NCBI RefSeq assembly: GCF_004353525.1
Contig: NZ_CP085524.1
Coordinates: 1,584,142-1,648,141 of the forward strand
Reading direction: 5' to 3'
From: Zhaonella formicivorans
GTDB lineage: Bacteria > Bacillota > DUOV01 > Zhaonellaceae
DNA length: 64,000 nt
The notes beneath the pieces were generated by a model that saw only the letters and a list, made by a program, of their open reading frames with translations, did not search any database and was not told the origin of the DNA. Position 1 is the first letter of the stretch, and every line of letters begins with the position of its first letter. Positions 46,301-55,846 of this stretch are shown here, piece by piece. A program made the translations under genes and the position numbers.

Positions 46301-48028
46301 TTATTGCGGTGTAATTCCGGGTTTGGAACTGAAAACCGGGCAAGCTGTCAGCAGCTCAGGCTGCAGGCGTGTCACCTCATAAACGGCCTCTTGTACAGGT
46401 GCAACCAAAGCGCCGCGTATTACCTCCTCCAGCTTTTCAACCGGGACTACTTCAATACCTTCCATCTCTTTAAAGATTTCCTGGTAGTTTTCCGCAGGAA
46501 TAAATACTTTTTTTACACCGGCTTGCCTGGCCGCTTCCACTTTAGCCACTATCCCTCCTACCGGTTTAACGTTGCCACGGACAGAAACTTCCCCTGTCAT
46601 GGCCACCGTATTATTTACGGGAATATTTTTAATAGCAGAGTAGATTGCCGTAGCAATGGTAACTCCTGCAGAAGGCCCGTCAATTGGCACGCCTCCGGGG
46701 AAATTAACGTGAATATCATAATCCCTCGGATCAACATCCATAGTTTTTCTTAAACAAGTGAGCACATTTTCCACAGAACCTTTGGCCATGCTTTTACGGC
46801 GCATTTTCTTGCCGTCGCTTGACCCCAGCTCTTCTTCCTCCACAACGCCGGTTATTATTACCTGACCTCTTCCCCGGCGAACCGGAATTACGCTGACTTC
46901 AAGTTCAATCAGAGCGCCCAAATTAGGTCCGAAAACAGCCAGTCCATTTACTAAGCCAATTTGGGGCTGTGGGGGAATCTTTCTCTCCGGACGGGGTGAA
47001 TACTGCCCGCTATGTACAACCCACTCCACATCAGTCGTTTCGATATTTTTCCTGCCCTTGGAGAGCGCTATCCCGGCAGCAATTTGAATGATGTTGACCG
47101 CTTCCCGGCCGTTGGTAGCATATCTTTTTAAGACTTCAACAGCCTGGTCCTCGATAGGATATTCGATCTTTTGGGCCGCGTTTCTGGCAATTATGCCAAT
47201 TTCTTCCGGAGTTAAAGCTCGGAAGAAAATCTCCAGGCAACGAGACCTGATGGCCGGAGGGATTTCGTGAGGCAGCCGTGTTGTAGCCCCAACCAGGCGA
47301 AAATCGGCCGGTAAACCGTTTTGAAAAATATCGTGAATGTGACTGGGAATATTGGTATCTTCAGAACTGTAATAAGAACTTTCCAGCATTACCTTGCGGT
47401 CTTCCAAAACTTTCAACAGTTTATTAATTTGAATGGGATGCAATTCCCCGATTTCGTCGATGAACAGCATCCCGCCGTGCGCTTTAGTAACTGCTCCAGG
47501 CTTAGGCTGGGGTATGCCTGCCATTCCCAAAGGCCCTGCACCTTGGTAAATGGGGTCATGAACTGAACCGATCAGCGGATCGGCGATTCCTCTCTCGTCA
47601 AAACGGGAGGTAGCACCGTCAACTTCAACAAACTTAGCATCCTCTTTAAAAGGAGATTCACTGTTCTTTTTAGCTTCTTCTAATACGAGCCTGGCGGCTG
47701 CTGTTTTACCTACACCGGGAGGGCCGTAAATAATCACATGCTGGGGGTTAGGCCCGCAGAGGGCCGCCCGCAGCGCCTGGATACCTTCCTCCTGGCCAAT
47801 CACTTCCGCAAAAGTGCTTGGCCTTGTTTTTTCAGAGAGGGGTTGGGTTAAAGAGATCTTGCGCAATTTTTCCAATTTCTCCAGTTCTTTTTTGGATTCT
47901 TTTTCTACAGCAATCTTATTGCCCTGTTGGCTGCGGAGCAAATTCCAAAAATACATACCAATCACTATGGCAAAAAAGATCTGGATAAAACTCAAAAACC
48001 CGCCGAGACTGGAACCGTAATCCACCAT
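46301..48028 (-). CDS. lonB: LonB, sporulation-associated Lon-like protease
   Basis: A 575-residue protein. An N-terminal membrane helix (FLSFIQIFFAIVIGMYFWNL) distinguishes LonB from LonA. AAA domain with [18 protein letters not shown] near residue 100, FIDEIGELH near 195, and protease dyad in PIDGPSAGVTIATAIY near 445 with GGIVAKVEAARQAG near 487. In Bacillus it acts in the forespore under sigma F, so it indicates a spore former. It lies next to lonA. Confidence 0.95.
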   Translation of the reverse strand: MVDYGSSLGGFLSFIQIFFAIVIGMYFWNLLRSQQGNKIAVEKESKKELEKLEKLRKISLTQPLSEKTRPSTFAEVIGQEEGIQALRAALCGPNPQHVIIYGPPGVGKTAAARLVLEEAKKNSESPFKEDAKFVEVDGATSRFDERGIADPLIGSVHDPIYQGAGPLGMAGIPQPKPGAVTKAHGGMLFIDEIGELHPIQINKLLKVLEDRKVMLESSYYSSEDTNIPSHIHDIFQNGLPADFRLVGATTRLPHEIPPAIRSRCLEIFFRALTPEEIGIIARNAAQKIEYPIEDQAVEVLKRYATNGREAVNIIQIAAGIALSKGRKNIETTDVEWVVHSGQYSPRPERKIPPQPQIGLVNGLAVFGPNLGALIELEVSVIPVRRGRGQVIITGVVEEEELGSSDGKKMRRKSMAKGSVENVLTCLRKTMDVDPRDYDIHVNFPGGVPIDGPSAGVTIATAIYSAIKNIPVNNTVAMTGEVSVRGNVKPVGGIVAKVEAARQAGVKKVFIPAENYQEIFKEMEGIEVVPVEKLEEVIRGALVAPVQEAVYEVTRLQPELLTACPVFSSKPGITPQ

Positions 48029-48132
48029 GCTGCACCAATCCTTCCTGACCTTTTCCTCGTTATTGTATTATCTCCAGCGGGTCTGTTTTTATCCCGATTT
48101 TTGCTTTTAAAAAGGGATTTTGCATAATGAGT

Positions 48133-49401
48133 TTAAAGTAAATTCCGCCGCTCCGCTTCTTTTCGGAGCTCTGCCCGGAAATCGGGATGGGCAATGTTAA
48201 TTAAAGCCAGCGCTCTTTCCCTGGCACTTTTGCCTTTGAGCTGGGCTACGCCGTATTCAGTTACCACATAATTCACTTCGTTTTTGGAAGTGGTGACTAC
48301 CGCTCCAGGCTGAAGGGCGGGGACTATTTTGGAAACAGTACCTCCCTTGGCGGTGGAATGCAGGCAGATAATTCCTTTGCCGCCGGGAGAACGTTCAGCA
48401 CCCCTGATAAAATCCACCTGTCCTCCCGTGCCGCTGTACTGGTAGGTGCCGATTGATTCAGAAGCGCACTGGCCCAGCAAATCAACTTCAACGGTGGCGT
48501 TGATGGCAACCATCTTATTATTCATTGCAATGACGTACGGGTCATTGGTATATGACACGGGATGCATTTCGATCATGGGGTTGTCATCCAAAAAATCATA
48601 GAGTCTTTGCGTCCCCACGGCAAATGAACCCACGATTTTTCCCGGATGAATGCTTTTGACCGAATTATCTACCGCCCCTGCTTCCACTAGGTCTACCATG
48701 CTGTCAGTGAGCATTTCGGAGTGAATCCCTAAACATTTTTTATCCAACAGCATCTGGGCTACAGCGTTGGGCATGCTGCCAATTCCCAACTGGATGGTTG
48801 AACCGTCTTCAATTAGCTCTGCAATATATGCTCCGATGGCCTTGTCAGCCTCCGATAATTCCTGAGGTGGCAGGGTGATTAAAGGTTCATTATGCTCCAC
48901 GATATAATCTACTTCGGAAATATGAATGAAACTCTCCCCATGGGTCCGGGGCATGTGTTCATTTACTTCAACAATCAATGTTTTGGCTAACCGGGCAACA
49001 GTACTGGTGTAATCGACAGAAACTCCCAGGCTAAAATACCCGTGCTTGTCCATGGGTGAAACAACCGCCATCACCACGTCTACAGGAACAAAATCGCGAT
49101 AGATCCTGGGCGCCTCGTGAAAAAAATTGGGGGTAAAATCCATCCTGCCTTGGTTTACTCCTTGGCGGCTGGCGCCGCTGATAAACCAGGAGTTATGCCG
49201 AAAATGCTTTTCCATGCCTTCCTGCATGTAAGTGTACTTGCGCAGGGGAAGCATTTGGTCAACTATTACTCCTTCCAATTCATCCCTACGGGCAGCCATA
49301 GCTTCCAGCAAAGCGGGCGGCTCTCCACAGCCCAAAGGCAAGACAATTCTGTCTCCCGATTTTATCGCCTGCACGGCTTCAGCAGCCGTTCTTAATTTCA
49401 T
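48133..49401 (-). CDS. Acetyl-CoA hydrolase / 4-hydroxybutyrate-type CoA-transferase
   Basis: A 422-residue class I CoA-transferase family enzyme. The catalytic glutamate is expected in LGIHSEMLTDS near residue 228; further motifs are GIGSMPNAVAQ near 205 and GTGGQVDFIRGAERSPGGKG near 330. It transfers CoA between acetate and other carboxylates. ATG at 49401 (MKLRTAAEAV) has GGAAGGA upstream; the longer frame begins inside the IS110 element. IS110 copy 2 lies 75 bp upstream of this start, so native promoter sequence may have been displaced. Confidence 0.9.
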   Translation of the reverse strand: MKLRTAAEAVQAIKSGDRIVLPLGCGEPPALLEAMAARRDELEGVIVDQMLPLRKYTYMQEGMEKHFRHNSWFISGASRQGVNQGRMDFTPNFFHEAPRIYRDFVPVDVVMAVVSPMDKHGYFSLGVSVDYTSTVARLAKTLIVEVNEHMPRTHGESFIHISEVDYIVEHNEPLITLPPQELSEADKAIGAYIAELIEDGSTIQLGIGSMPNAVAQMLLDKKCLGIHSEMLTDSMVDLVEAGAVDNSVKSIHPGKIVGSFAVGTQRLYDFLDDNPMIEMHPVSYTNDPYVIAMNNKMVAINATVEVDLLGQCASESIGTYQYSGTGGQVDFIRGAERSPGGKGIICLHSTAKGGTVSKIVPALQPGAVVTTSKNEVNYVVTEYGVAQLKGKSARERALALINIAHPDFRAELRKEAERRNLL

Positions 49402-49475
49402 TGCGTATTCCTTCCGATAATCCCGCACTCCCAATCCTCCTACACAGGTTTTTACTAATATTCTATTAAAAGTCC

Positions 49476-49745
49476 AAATAACCACCCATGCCTGGAAGGC
49501 ACAACCAATCATGAAAATTAGCTAAGTTATTGCAAAGGTTGGATTTTTTGCTACATTGAAATTATCAGGGACAAAGGTTGATTTTATTTTGATGGTATAA
49601 CCTCGTTAAATAACCTAACTTGATTGCTTTTGAGCACAGCCAATTGTCGCCCCTTGTTCTTAAGGACTTGGGAACAGCACGGGTACTAAAATCTTTATTT
49701 CTCGAGCAATCATCCCTGAAATTCTTTGGAGCAGGAGTGAGTTAC
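49476..49745 (+). ncRNA. IS110 left-end noncoding region, candidate bridge RNA locus (copy 2)
   Basis: A 270-bp noncoding region before the recombinase start, in the position of the bridge RNA of IS621-like elements. Structure not determined by eye. Confidence 0.4.
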
Positions 49746-50992
49746 ATGCAAGACATCCTGGAAATATGTTGTGGTCTTGATGTCCACAAAGAAACGGTTG
49801 TAGCCTGCCTATTAAAAGGCAATGTTGACGGGGAACCGGTTAAAACCATCCGCACCTTTTCCACCCTTCTTGCCGGGCTAGATGAAATGAAAGTTTGGCT
49901 AGAAAATGAGAACTGTCGGCATGTTGCAATGGAAAGCACCGGCATCTATTGGCAGCCTGTATATAACGTGTTGGAAGAAGCCTTTGACGGCAGTATGGTT
50001 TTGATTGTTGCCAATGCCCGGCATATGAAAAATGTACCCGGTAAAAAGACCGACATGAAGGACGCCGAATGGATAGCTACCCTTTTGCGTGCCGGATTAT
50101 TAGAAGGAAGTTTTGTTCCCTCCAAACCAATCCGGGAACTCCGTAATCTGACCCGGTACCGCAAAAGTATCATCGAGGAAATTACGTCACAGAAAAACCG
50201 GATCGAAAAACACTTACAAAGCTGCGGCTTTAAGCTCTCTACCTTCCTGACCGATATCTTCGGCGTATCGGGCCGGGCGATTATGGATCATCTTAGCCAC
50301 CATGGGAAAATATCCGCCCGGGAAGTAGAGAATTTTGTAAAGGGGCGTGCTAAGAATAAGCTCCATGAGATCAAACAGGCTGTCAATGGCAAAATGGATG
50401 TTCATCAAAGAGAGTTTCTAAAGCTATTGTTAGGTTGGCTAGATCAGCATTACGAGCATCTCCGTCAAGTAGAGCAAAACTTAGAAGAAAAACTGGCTCA
50501 GTATCAAAGACAACTAGAGCAACTAGACGGCATACCGGGCATTGATAAAACTGCAGCAGCAGCCATTTTGGCGGAAATCGGAATTGATATGAGTCGTTTT
50601 AAAACCGCTGAACATATCTGTTCCTGGGCGGGCTTAAGCCCCGGTAACAATGAAAGTGCAGGAAAAAAAAGTCCACTCGTACCACCAACGGTAACACCTA
50701 TTTAAAACGGATCCTATGTGAAGTTGCTTGGTGCATCACCCGAATACGTCAAAGCTACTTATCATCCTGGTATTGGAAAATCAAACAACGCCGTGGCGCC
50801 AAAAAAGCTCTTGTTGCATTAGCCAGAAAAGTTCTCGTAATAATATACAACCTGTTAAAAAATGATGCTGATTACGATGAAACATCCTTTGAAAAAGCCA
50901 AACAAAAACAGGAAAAGTTCCGAGTTAAAAGGATTATTGCTGAAGCTAAGAAACTAGGTCTGGAGGTGATAGAACCCCACGAGGTTGCTTAA
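49746..50992 (+). CDS. IS110-family recombinase, with the same A8 frameshift
   Basis: Sequence identical to the copy at 4421-5667. ATG at 49746, early stop at 50703 in the first frame, and full-length reading to 50992 after a -1 shift at the A8 tract (about 50663-50670). DEDD motifs and the catalytic serine in PGNNESAG are intact. The 135 bp after the stop is the right-end noncoding part. Confidence 0.88.
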
Positions 50993-51205
50993 CAGCTACA
51001 ATGGTTTTTCCAAAAGAATTAATTTCACTGATGCAAGATCTGCATTGGCTAGTTAATTATTACCTTTTTACGGGTTATCCTGGTTGCCATATGCAGTTGT
51101 TAAAGAATATTTCAAATTTATTTTCGTACTAAATGTATAGTACCTGGTGCTAAGAACAGCTTACAAAAAGCATGAGGTAAAACGGGCAGTGAGGCGCACA
51201 CAAAA

Positions 51206-51227
51206 AACAGCAGCCAAAGCTGCTGTT
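51206..51227 (-). terminator. Terminator of tig-clpP-clpX
   Basis: AACAGCAGC pairs with GCTGCTGTT around AAAG-type loop; the minus strand then has T6. The arm touches the clpX stop codon at 51227. Confidence 0.85.
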
Positions 51228-52486
51228 TAAGCTGATTCTTCTTTTTTCTTTTTGCGGTCCACTGAAACCAACAGGGGCTCTTCTTTTTTCAGGATAACCT
51301 CTTTGGTAATTACGCATTTTGTGACATCGGTCCTCGATGGAATATCGTACATTACATCCAACATTATATCTTCCAGGATAGCCCTTAAACCTCTTGCCCC
51401 TGTATTGCGTTTAATAGCTTCTCTGGCTACAGCCTCCAAGGCATCATCCTTAAATTCCAAAGTTACGCCGTCCAGCTCAAATAGCTTCTGGTATTGCTTG
51501 ACCAGAGCATTCTTCGGTTCAACCAGGATGCGTTTTAAAGCATCTTCGTCCAGCGCGTCCAAGGTTACAATCACCGGGAGCCTGCCAACAAATTCCGGTA
51601 TAAGGCCGAATTTCAAAAGGTCAACCGGCAAAATGTTGCTTAAAATTTCGCCGATAGGCTTATCCTTCTTACCTGCGATTTCAGCGCCAAAGCCAATGGC
51701 CTTTTGGCCAATCCGGTTTTGTATAATTTTGTCAATACCATCGAATGCCCCGCCGCAGATGAACAAGATATTGGTAGTATCCAATTGAATAAATTCCTGG
51801 TGAGGATGCTTTCTCCCTCCCTGGGGTGGGACACTGGCCACCGTACCCTCTAAGATCTTTAGGAGAGCCTGTTGGACTCCTTCGCCCGAAACATCCCTGG
51901 TTATAGAAGGGTTTTCAGACTTTCTGGCGATCTTGTCTATCTCATCGATATAGACTATGCCTTTTTCCGCCTTCTCTACGTCATAATCGGCGGCTTGAAT
52001 CAATTTTAAGAGTATATTCTCTACGTCCTCACCTACATACCCCGCCTCAGTCAGTGAAGTAGCATCGGCAATGGCAAACGGTACATTTAAGATCTTGGCC
52101 AGAGTTTGGGCTAAGAGAGTTTTTCCGCTGCCGGTGGGGCCAAGCATGACGATGTTTGACTTTTGCAGTTCCACATCGTCAATTTTCATACCCAGGTTGA
52201 TACGTTTATAGTGGTTATATACCGCCACAGCCAAAGATTTTTTTGCCTGGTCCTGGCCGATAACATACTGGTCAAGGATTTCCCGTATTTCTTTAGGCTT
52301 AGGAATATCACCCATTTCCAAGCCGAGGTCTTCACTGAGTTCTTCTTCGATTATTTCATTGCAAAGCTCAATACACTCATCACAAATATATACTCCCGGG
52401 CCGGCGACTAGTTTTTTGACTTGATCCTGCAGTTTACCGCAAAAGGAACATTTTAGCTGCCCTTTATCATCAGTATATTTATACAT
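51227..52486 (-). CDS. clpX: ClpX, unfoldase subunit of ClpXP
   Basis: A 419-residue AAA+ protein. N-terminal zinc-binding domain (CSFCGK...CDECIELC, residues 15-40), Walker [13 protein letters not shown] near 115, Walker [12 protein letters not shown] near 175, the LGF-type IGFGAE ClpP-contact loop, and the sensor regions. It unfolds substrates for ClpP. 17 bases after clpP. Confidence 0.98.
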   Translation of the reverse strand: MYKYTDDKGQLKCSFCGKLQDQVKKLVAGPGVYICDECIELCNEIIEEELSEDLGLEMGDIPKPKEIREILDQYVIGQDQAKKSLAVAVYNHYKRINLGMKIDDVELQKSNIVMLGPTGSGKTLLAQTLAKILNVPFAIADATSLTEAGYVGEDVENILLKLIQAADYDVEKAEKGIVYIDEIDKIARKSENPSITRDVSGEGVQQALLKILEGTVASVPPQGGRKHPHQEFIQLDTTNILFICGGAFDGIDKIIQNRIGQKAIGFGAEIAGKKDKPIGEILSNILPVDLLKFGLIPEFVGRLPVIVTLDALDEDALKRILVEPKNALVKQYQKLFELDGVTLEFKDDALEAVAREAIKRNTGARGLRAILEDIMLDVMYDIPSRTDVTKCVITKEVILKKEEPLLVSVDRKKKKEESA

Positions 52487-52503
52487 CCTTTCACCCCGCC
52501 CTT

Positions 52504-53103
52504 CTATTTTCTCTTAATTTCTCGCTTGGTGATCACCTCATCAATGAGTCCGTACTCTTTTGCCTCCATGGCTGACATGAAGTTATCCCGGTCAGTATCT
52601 TTTTCAATTTGACTGAGTGGTTTGCCGGTGATTTCCGATAAAATTCTATTCAAGTCGTTTTTAATCCTAATAATCCTCTTAGCATGAATTTCAATATCCA
52701 CTGCCTGGCCTTGGGTCCCACCTAACGGCTGGTGAATCATAATTTCGCTGTTAGGCAAAGCATATCTTTTGCCTTTAGCGCCGGCAGCAAGCAAGAAGGC
52801 ACCCATGCTGGCAGCCAGACCGACGCAGATAGTGGAAACATCCGGCCTGATATACTGCATGGTATCAAAAATTGCCATCCCTGCAGTTATTGAGCCGCCA
52901 GGGCTGTTGATATATAAGCTGATGTCTTTGTCAGGATCTTCGCTTTCTAAAAACAGGAGTTGGGCTATCACCAGGTTGGCAATATGGTCGTCAATGGCAC
53001 TGCCAATGAAAATTATCCTGTCTTTTAACAAACGGGAATAAATATCATAAGCCCTTTCTCCCCGGTTTGTTTGCTCTACCACCATTGGCACTAAAACTGA
53101 CAT
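52504..53103 (-). CDS. clpP: ClpP, ATP-dependent protease subunit
   Basis: A 199-residue serine protease with the triad in [14 protein letters not shown] (Ser), [11 protein letters not shown] (His) and [10 protein letters not shown] (Asp). The N-terminal propeptide-type start [20 protein letters not shown] is normal. Gene order tig-clpP-clpX-lonB-lonA is characteristic of Clostridia, here interrupted by IS110 and the CoA-transferase gene. Confidence 0.98.
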   Translation of the reverse strand: MSVLVPMVVEQTNRGERAYDIYSRLLKDRIIFIGSAIDDHIANLVIAQLLFLESEDPDKDISLYINSPGGSITAGMAIFDTMQYIRPDVSTICVGLAASMGAFLLAAGAKGKRYALPNSEIMIHQPLGGTQGQAVDIEIHAKRIIRIKNDLNRILSEITGKPLSQIEKDTDRDNFMSAMEAKEYGLIDEVITKREIKRK

Positions 53104-53137
53104 AACCTATCAACCTCGCTCTCCACTAAAGAATTTT

Positions 53138-54475
53138 TTAATTACTCTCTCTTTCTTCCTGAGCTTCCTCGGCATCTGCCGGAACAACTTCTATTTTTGC
53201 TTCTTCTACCAGCAGGTCAACTGCCTTATCCAATATTATACTTTGTTTCAGAGAATCCAAGGTTCCTTGAGAAGCTAAGTAAGCCTTAAAAGCCTTAGGA
53301 TCTTGCCTGTACACTTTAGCAATCTGTTCTACTTCTTTATCCAGCTCTTCTTCGCTTACGTCGATGTTTTCCTTCTTAGCAACCGCCTCAAGCACAAGAT
53401 CTGTCTTCACACTTTTTTCTGCCTGGGCTCTATAATTCTCCTTGAGCTGATCCAGGCTTAGCCCGGATAACTCCAGATACTTTTCGAAACTTAAGCCTTG
53501 CTGCTGCACCCTGTTGGCAAAATCATTGACGAAACTTGCAATTCTCCGCTCGATCATTATATTTGGAATTTCTACCTCAGAGCTTTCAACAACTTTATTG
53601 ATGAGCTCCGTGCGTATCTCGTCCTGGCTCCTGTTTTCTGCTGTTTCTTTCAGTTTATTCCGTGTGTCATTCTTTAATTCCTCCAGGGTCTCAAACTCGC
53701 TGACATCTTTGGCGAATTCGTCATCAATGGGAGACAGCTCCTTAGTTTTGATCCCCTTAATTTTAACTTTAAAAGTTGCCGGCTTGCCTGCCAAATCTTC
53801 TTGGTGATAATCTTCCGGGAATGTTACATTGATTTCTTTTTCTTCCTCTGCTGCCATACCGATTAGCTGGTCTTCGAAACCGGGGATAAAAGTTCCCGAA
53901 CCAATTTCCAGGGAATAATTTTCCCCTTTACCACCCGGAAAAGCCTCCCCGTCTATAAAACCTTCAAAATCGATAAGGGCGATATCTCCCTTCTCCGCAT
54001 TTCCGTTTTCTTTGTTGACCAGTTTGGCATACCTTTGCTGCAGGTTTTCCAGAAATTTTTGCACATCTTCTTCTTTTACTTCGTAGGCCTTTTTCTTGAC
54101 TTCCAAACCTTTATATTCGCCTAATTTAACTTCCGGTTTGACATCCACAGTTGCCTTAAAAATGAAAGGCTGGCCATCTTCCAGCTGAACAACTTCCACT
54201 TCAGGCTGATCTATGGGTTCAAGTGCATTCTCCTGGACCGCGTCATAGTAGGCATTGGGTAGAATAATATCTGCAGCTTCACTTAACAGGTATTCCTTGC
54301 CTATGTAATTTTCCAGTATTTTGCGTGGTGCTTTACCTTTCCTAAATCCAGGTATATTCACCTTTTTAACCAGCTTTTTATACGCTTGGTGGATACCCTT
54401 TTCCAGCTCTCCAGTTTCTACCTCTACTTGTAACACCACCCGGTTCCTCTCTATCTTTTCCACGTTTGACTTCAT
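53138..54475 (-). CDS. tig: Trigger factor, ribosome-associated chaperone
   Basis: A 445-residue protein: ribosome-binding domain with NIPGFRKGKAPRK near residue 41 (signature GFRxGKxP), PPIase-type domain with GDIALIDFEGFIDGEAFPGG near 160, and a helical C-terminal arm. It has a C-terminal acidic tail. Confidence 0.97.
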   Translation of the reverse strand: MKSNVEKIERNRVVLQVEVETGELEKGIHQAYKKLVKKVNIPGFRKGKAPRKILENYIGKEYLLSEAADIILPNAYYDAVQENALEPIDQPEVEVVQLEDGQPFIFKATVDVKPEVKLGEYKGLEVKKKAYEVKEEDVQKFLENLQQRYAKLVNKENGNAEKGDIALIDFEGFIDGEAFPGGKGENYSLEIGSGTFIPGFEDQLIGMAAEEEKEINVTFPEDYHQEDLAGKPATFKVKIKGIKTKELSPIDDEFAKDVSEFETLEELKNDTRNKLKETAENRSQDEIRTELINKVVESSEVEIPNIMIERRIASFVNDFANRVQQQGLSFEKYLELSGLSLDQLKENYRAQAEKSVKTDLVLEAVAKKENIDVSEEELDKEVEQIAKVYRQDPKAFKAYLASQGTLDSLKQSIILDKAVDLLVEEAKIEVVPADAEEAQEERESN

Positions 54476-54645
54476 TTATGCTCCCCCTATTCCTATTGTT
54501 CATTAATATGTAATTTATCAGAAAAACGTACCACTATTATAACCAGGGCTAAAAAATGCCATAACAAGTACTTCGGCATAAAGCCGCTTTTTCCTGCATT
54601 TTCTGCCAGTACAGCTAATATTATAGCCATAGTAAAAGTATTATA

Positions 54646-54690
54646 AACAAAACAATACCCCGGTGGGACTACTGCCTACCGAGGTTGCTG
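54646..54690 (-). terminator. Terminator of the tRNA cluster
   Basis: CCTCGGT pairs with ACCGGGG around AGGCAGTAGTCCC, followed by TATTGTTTTG on the minus strand, just after the last tRNA. Confidence 0.6.
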
Positions 54691-54709
54691 GCAATTGTTA
54701 TTATGATAG

Positions 54710-54784
54710 TGGAGCGGAAGACGGGATTCGAACCCGCGGCCCTCGCCTTGGCAAGGCGATGCTCTACCACTGAGCCACTTCCGC
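54710..54784 (-). tRNA. tRNA-Gly (GCC)
   Basis: Acceptor GCGGAAG/CTTCCGC, anticodon loop CTTGCCAAG, T loop GTTCGAATC, CCA encoded. Last tRNA of the cluster. Confidence 0.97.
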
Positions 54785-54874
54785 ATCTTGCGGTTTTTCA
54801 ACCCCGCGAAGGTTATTATACAACAATCACTTACAGGAGTCAAGCTTTCACCTGGCAGCAATTGTTACGCTTGC

Positions 54875-54959
54875 TGGTGCGGGAGAAGGGACTTGAACCC
54901 CCACGGTGTTACCCACCAGATCCTAAGTCTGGCGCGTCTGCCAGTTCCGCCACTCCCGC
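54875..54959 (-). tRNA. tRNA-Leu (UAG)
   Basis: Class II tRNA with a long variable arm; acceptor GCGGGAG/CTCCCGC, anticodon loop ACTTAGGAT, CCA encoded. Confidence 0.97.
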
Positions 54960-54965
54960 AAAAAA

Positions 54966-55041
54966 TGGTGAGCCATCCGCGACTCGAACGCGGGACACCC
55001 TGATTAAAAGTCAGGTGCTCTACCGGCTGAGCTAATGGCTC
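54966..55041 (-). tRNA. tRNA-Lys (UUU)
   Basis: Acceptor GAGCCAT/ATGGCTC, anticodon loop ACTTTTAAT, T loop GTTCGAGTC, CCA encoded. Confidence 0.97.
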
Positions 55042-55055
55042 ATATAAAAGTTGCT

Positions 55056-55088
55056 AGTTGTTAGTTGCTGGTTGAGCAACTAACAACT
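55056..55088. repeat. Heptad-type perfect hairpin between tRNA genes
   Basis: AGTTGTTAGTTGCT and AGCAACTAACAACT are perfect 14-bp arms around GGTTG. It may be an RNA-processing or terminator-like structure, or just an inverted array of the dispersed repeat. Confidence 0.8.
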
Positions 55089-55103
55089 ATTAAACTGTAT
55101 TTC

Positions 55104-55178
55104 TGGCTGGGGCGGCTGGATTCGAACCAACGCATGGCGGATCCAAAATCCGCTGCCTTACCACTTGGCTACGCCCCA
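55104..55178 (-). tRNA. tRNA-Gln (UUG)
   Basis: Acceptor TGGGGCG/CGCCCCA, anticodon loop ATTTTGGAT, T loop GTTCGAATC, CCA encoded. Confidence 0.97.
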
Positions 55179-55198
55179 ATGCACTTAAAAGCTCAATT

Positions 55199-55295
55199 TT
55201 TGGTCAGTCGTTAGTTGTTGGTCGTCAGTTATGAGCACTGCTTTAATGCTCACTTTAATACTAAGGACTAAACGACTGGGGACGAAGGACTAAAT
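55199..55295. repeat. Degenerate heptad array between tRNA-Gln and tRNA-His
   Basis: TCAGTCGTTAGTTGTTGGTC, and further on ACTAAGGACTAAACGACTGG, partly complementary to each other. Confidence 0.65.
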
Positions 55296-55373
55296 TGGGG
55301 TGGATGATGGGACTTGAACCCACGACCCCCAGAGCCACAATCTGGTGCTCTAGCCGACTGAGCTACACCCACC
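55296..55373 (-). tRNA. tRNA-His (GUG)
   Basis: Acceptor GTGGGTG/CATCCAC with the His-specific extra G at position -1 pairing with C73, anticodon loop ATTGTGGCT, CCA encoded. Confidence 0.97.
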
Positions 55374-55391
55374 ACGTAAACCTGGCTTTTG

Positions 55392-55468
55392 TGGCACGCC
55401 TGGCAGGATTCGAACCTGCGACCCACGGATTAGAAGTCCGTTGCTCTGTCCATCTGAGCTACAGGCGC
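55392..55468 (-). tRNA. tRNA-Arg (UCU)
   Basis: Acceptor GCGCCTG/CAGGCGT, anticodon loop CTTCTAAT, T loop GTTCGAATC, CCA encoded. Confidence 0.97.
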
Positions 55469-55592
55469 ATATTGCTTTGCTGTATTAGCTTTGGTCAGCT
55501 ATCGGCTGTCAGCCATCAGTTTCATACTTAAATTACTGAAACTTGCCACTGACAACCGGTGACTAACTGGCAGGAATGCTTATGAGACAAAA

Positions 55593-55666
55593 TGGAGCGG
55601 GTGATGGGAATCGAACCCACACAACCAGCTTGGAAGGCTGGGGCTCTGCCATTGAGCTACACCCGC
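55593..55666 (-). tRNA. tRNA-Gly (UCC)
   Basis: Acceptor GCGGGTG/CACCCGC, anticodon loop CTTCCAAG, T loop GTTCGATTC, CCA encoded. First tRNA of the cluster. Confidence 0.97.
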
Positions 55667-55694
55667 ACAACTGCTCGTAAAACTGACAATGACT

Positions 55695-55723
55695 AGTATA
55701 ACTCAAATCCGCGCACAAGTCAA
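55695..55723 (-). promoter_or_regulatory. Promoter of the tRNA cluster
   Basis: TTGACT (55718-55723) and TATACT (55695-55700) with a 17-base spacer, 29 bases upstream of tRNA-Gly (UCC). Confidence 0.8.
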
Positions 55724-55846
55724 AAGGAAACTTTTACCAAATCGTTTCCTCTGTTTTGTTTCCTGTTCCTTTCCCGCGGAACGAAATAAATTATAGCATG
55801 TCCTTATACCTATTGCAAGAGGATTCAAAGATAATTTACCGCTAAT

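Larger units (their letters stand above)
49476..51127 (+). mobile_element. IS110-family element, copy 2
   Basis: A 1652-bp segment identical in sequence (one difference seen) to the reverse complement of 4286-5937. It lies between the CoA-transferase gene and clpX. Confidence 0.94.

Noticed and set aside
48133-49512. CoA-transferase starting at 49512
   Set aside because: The first 37 codons lie partly in the IS110 element; the ATG at 49401 has a ribosome binding site and family-type N terminus.
54685-55531. Several plus-strand reading frames across the tRNA cluster
   Set aside because: They are antisense to tRNA genes; peptides such as GFEPAALALARR and GLEPTT are the well-known spurious translations of the T arms.
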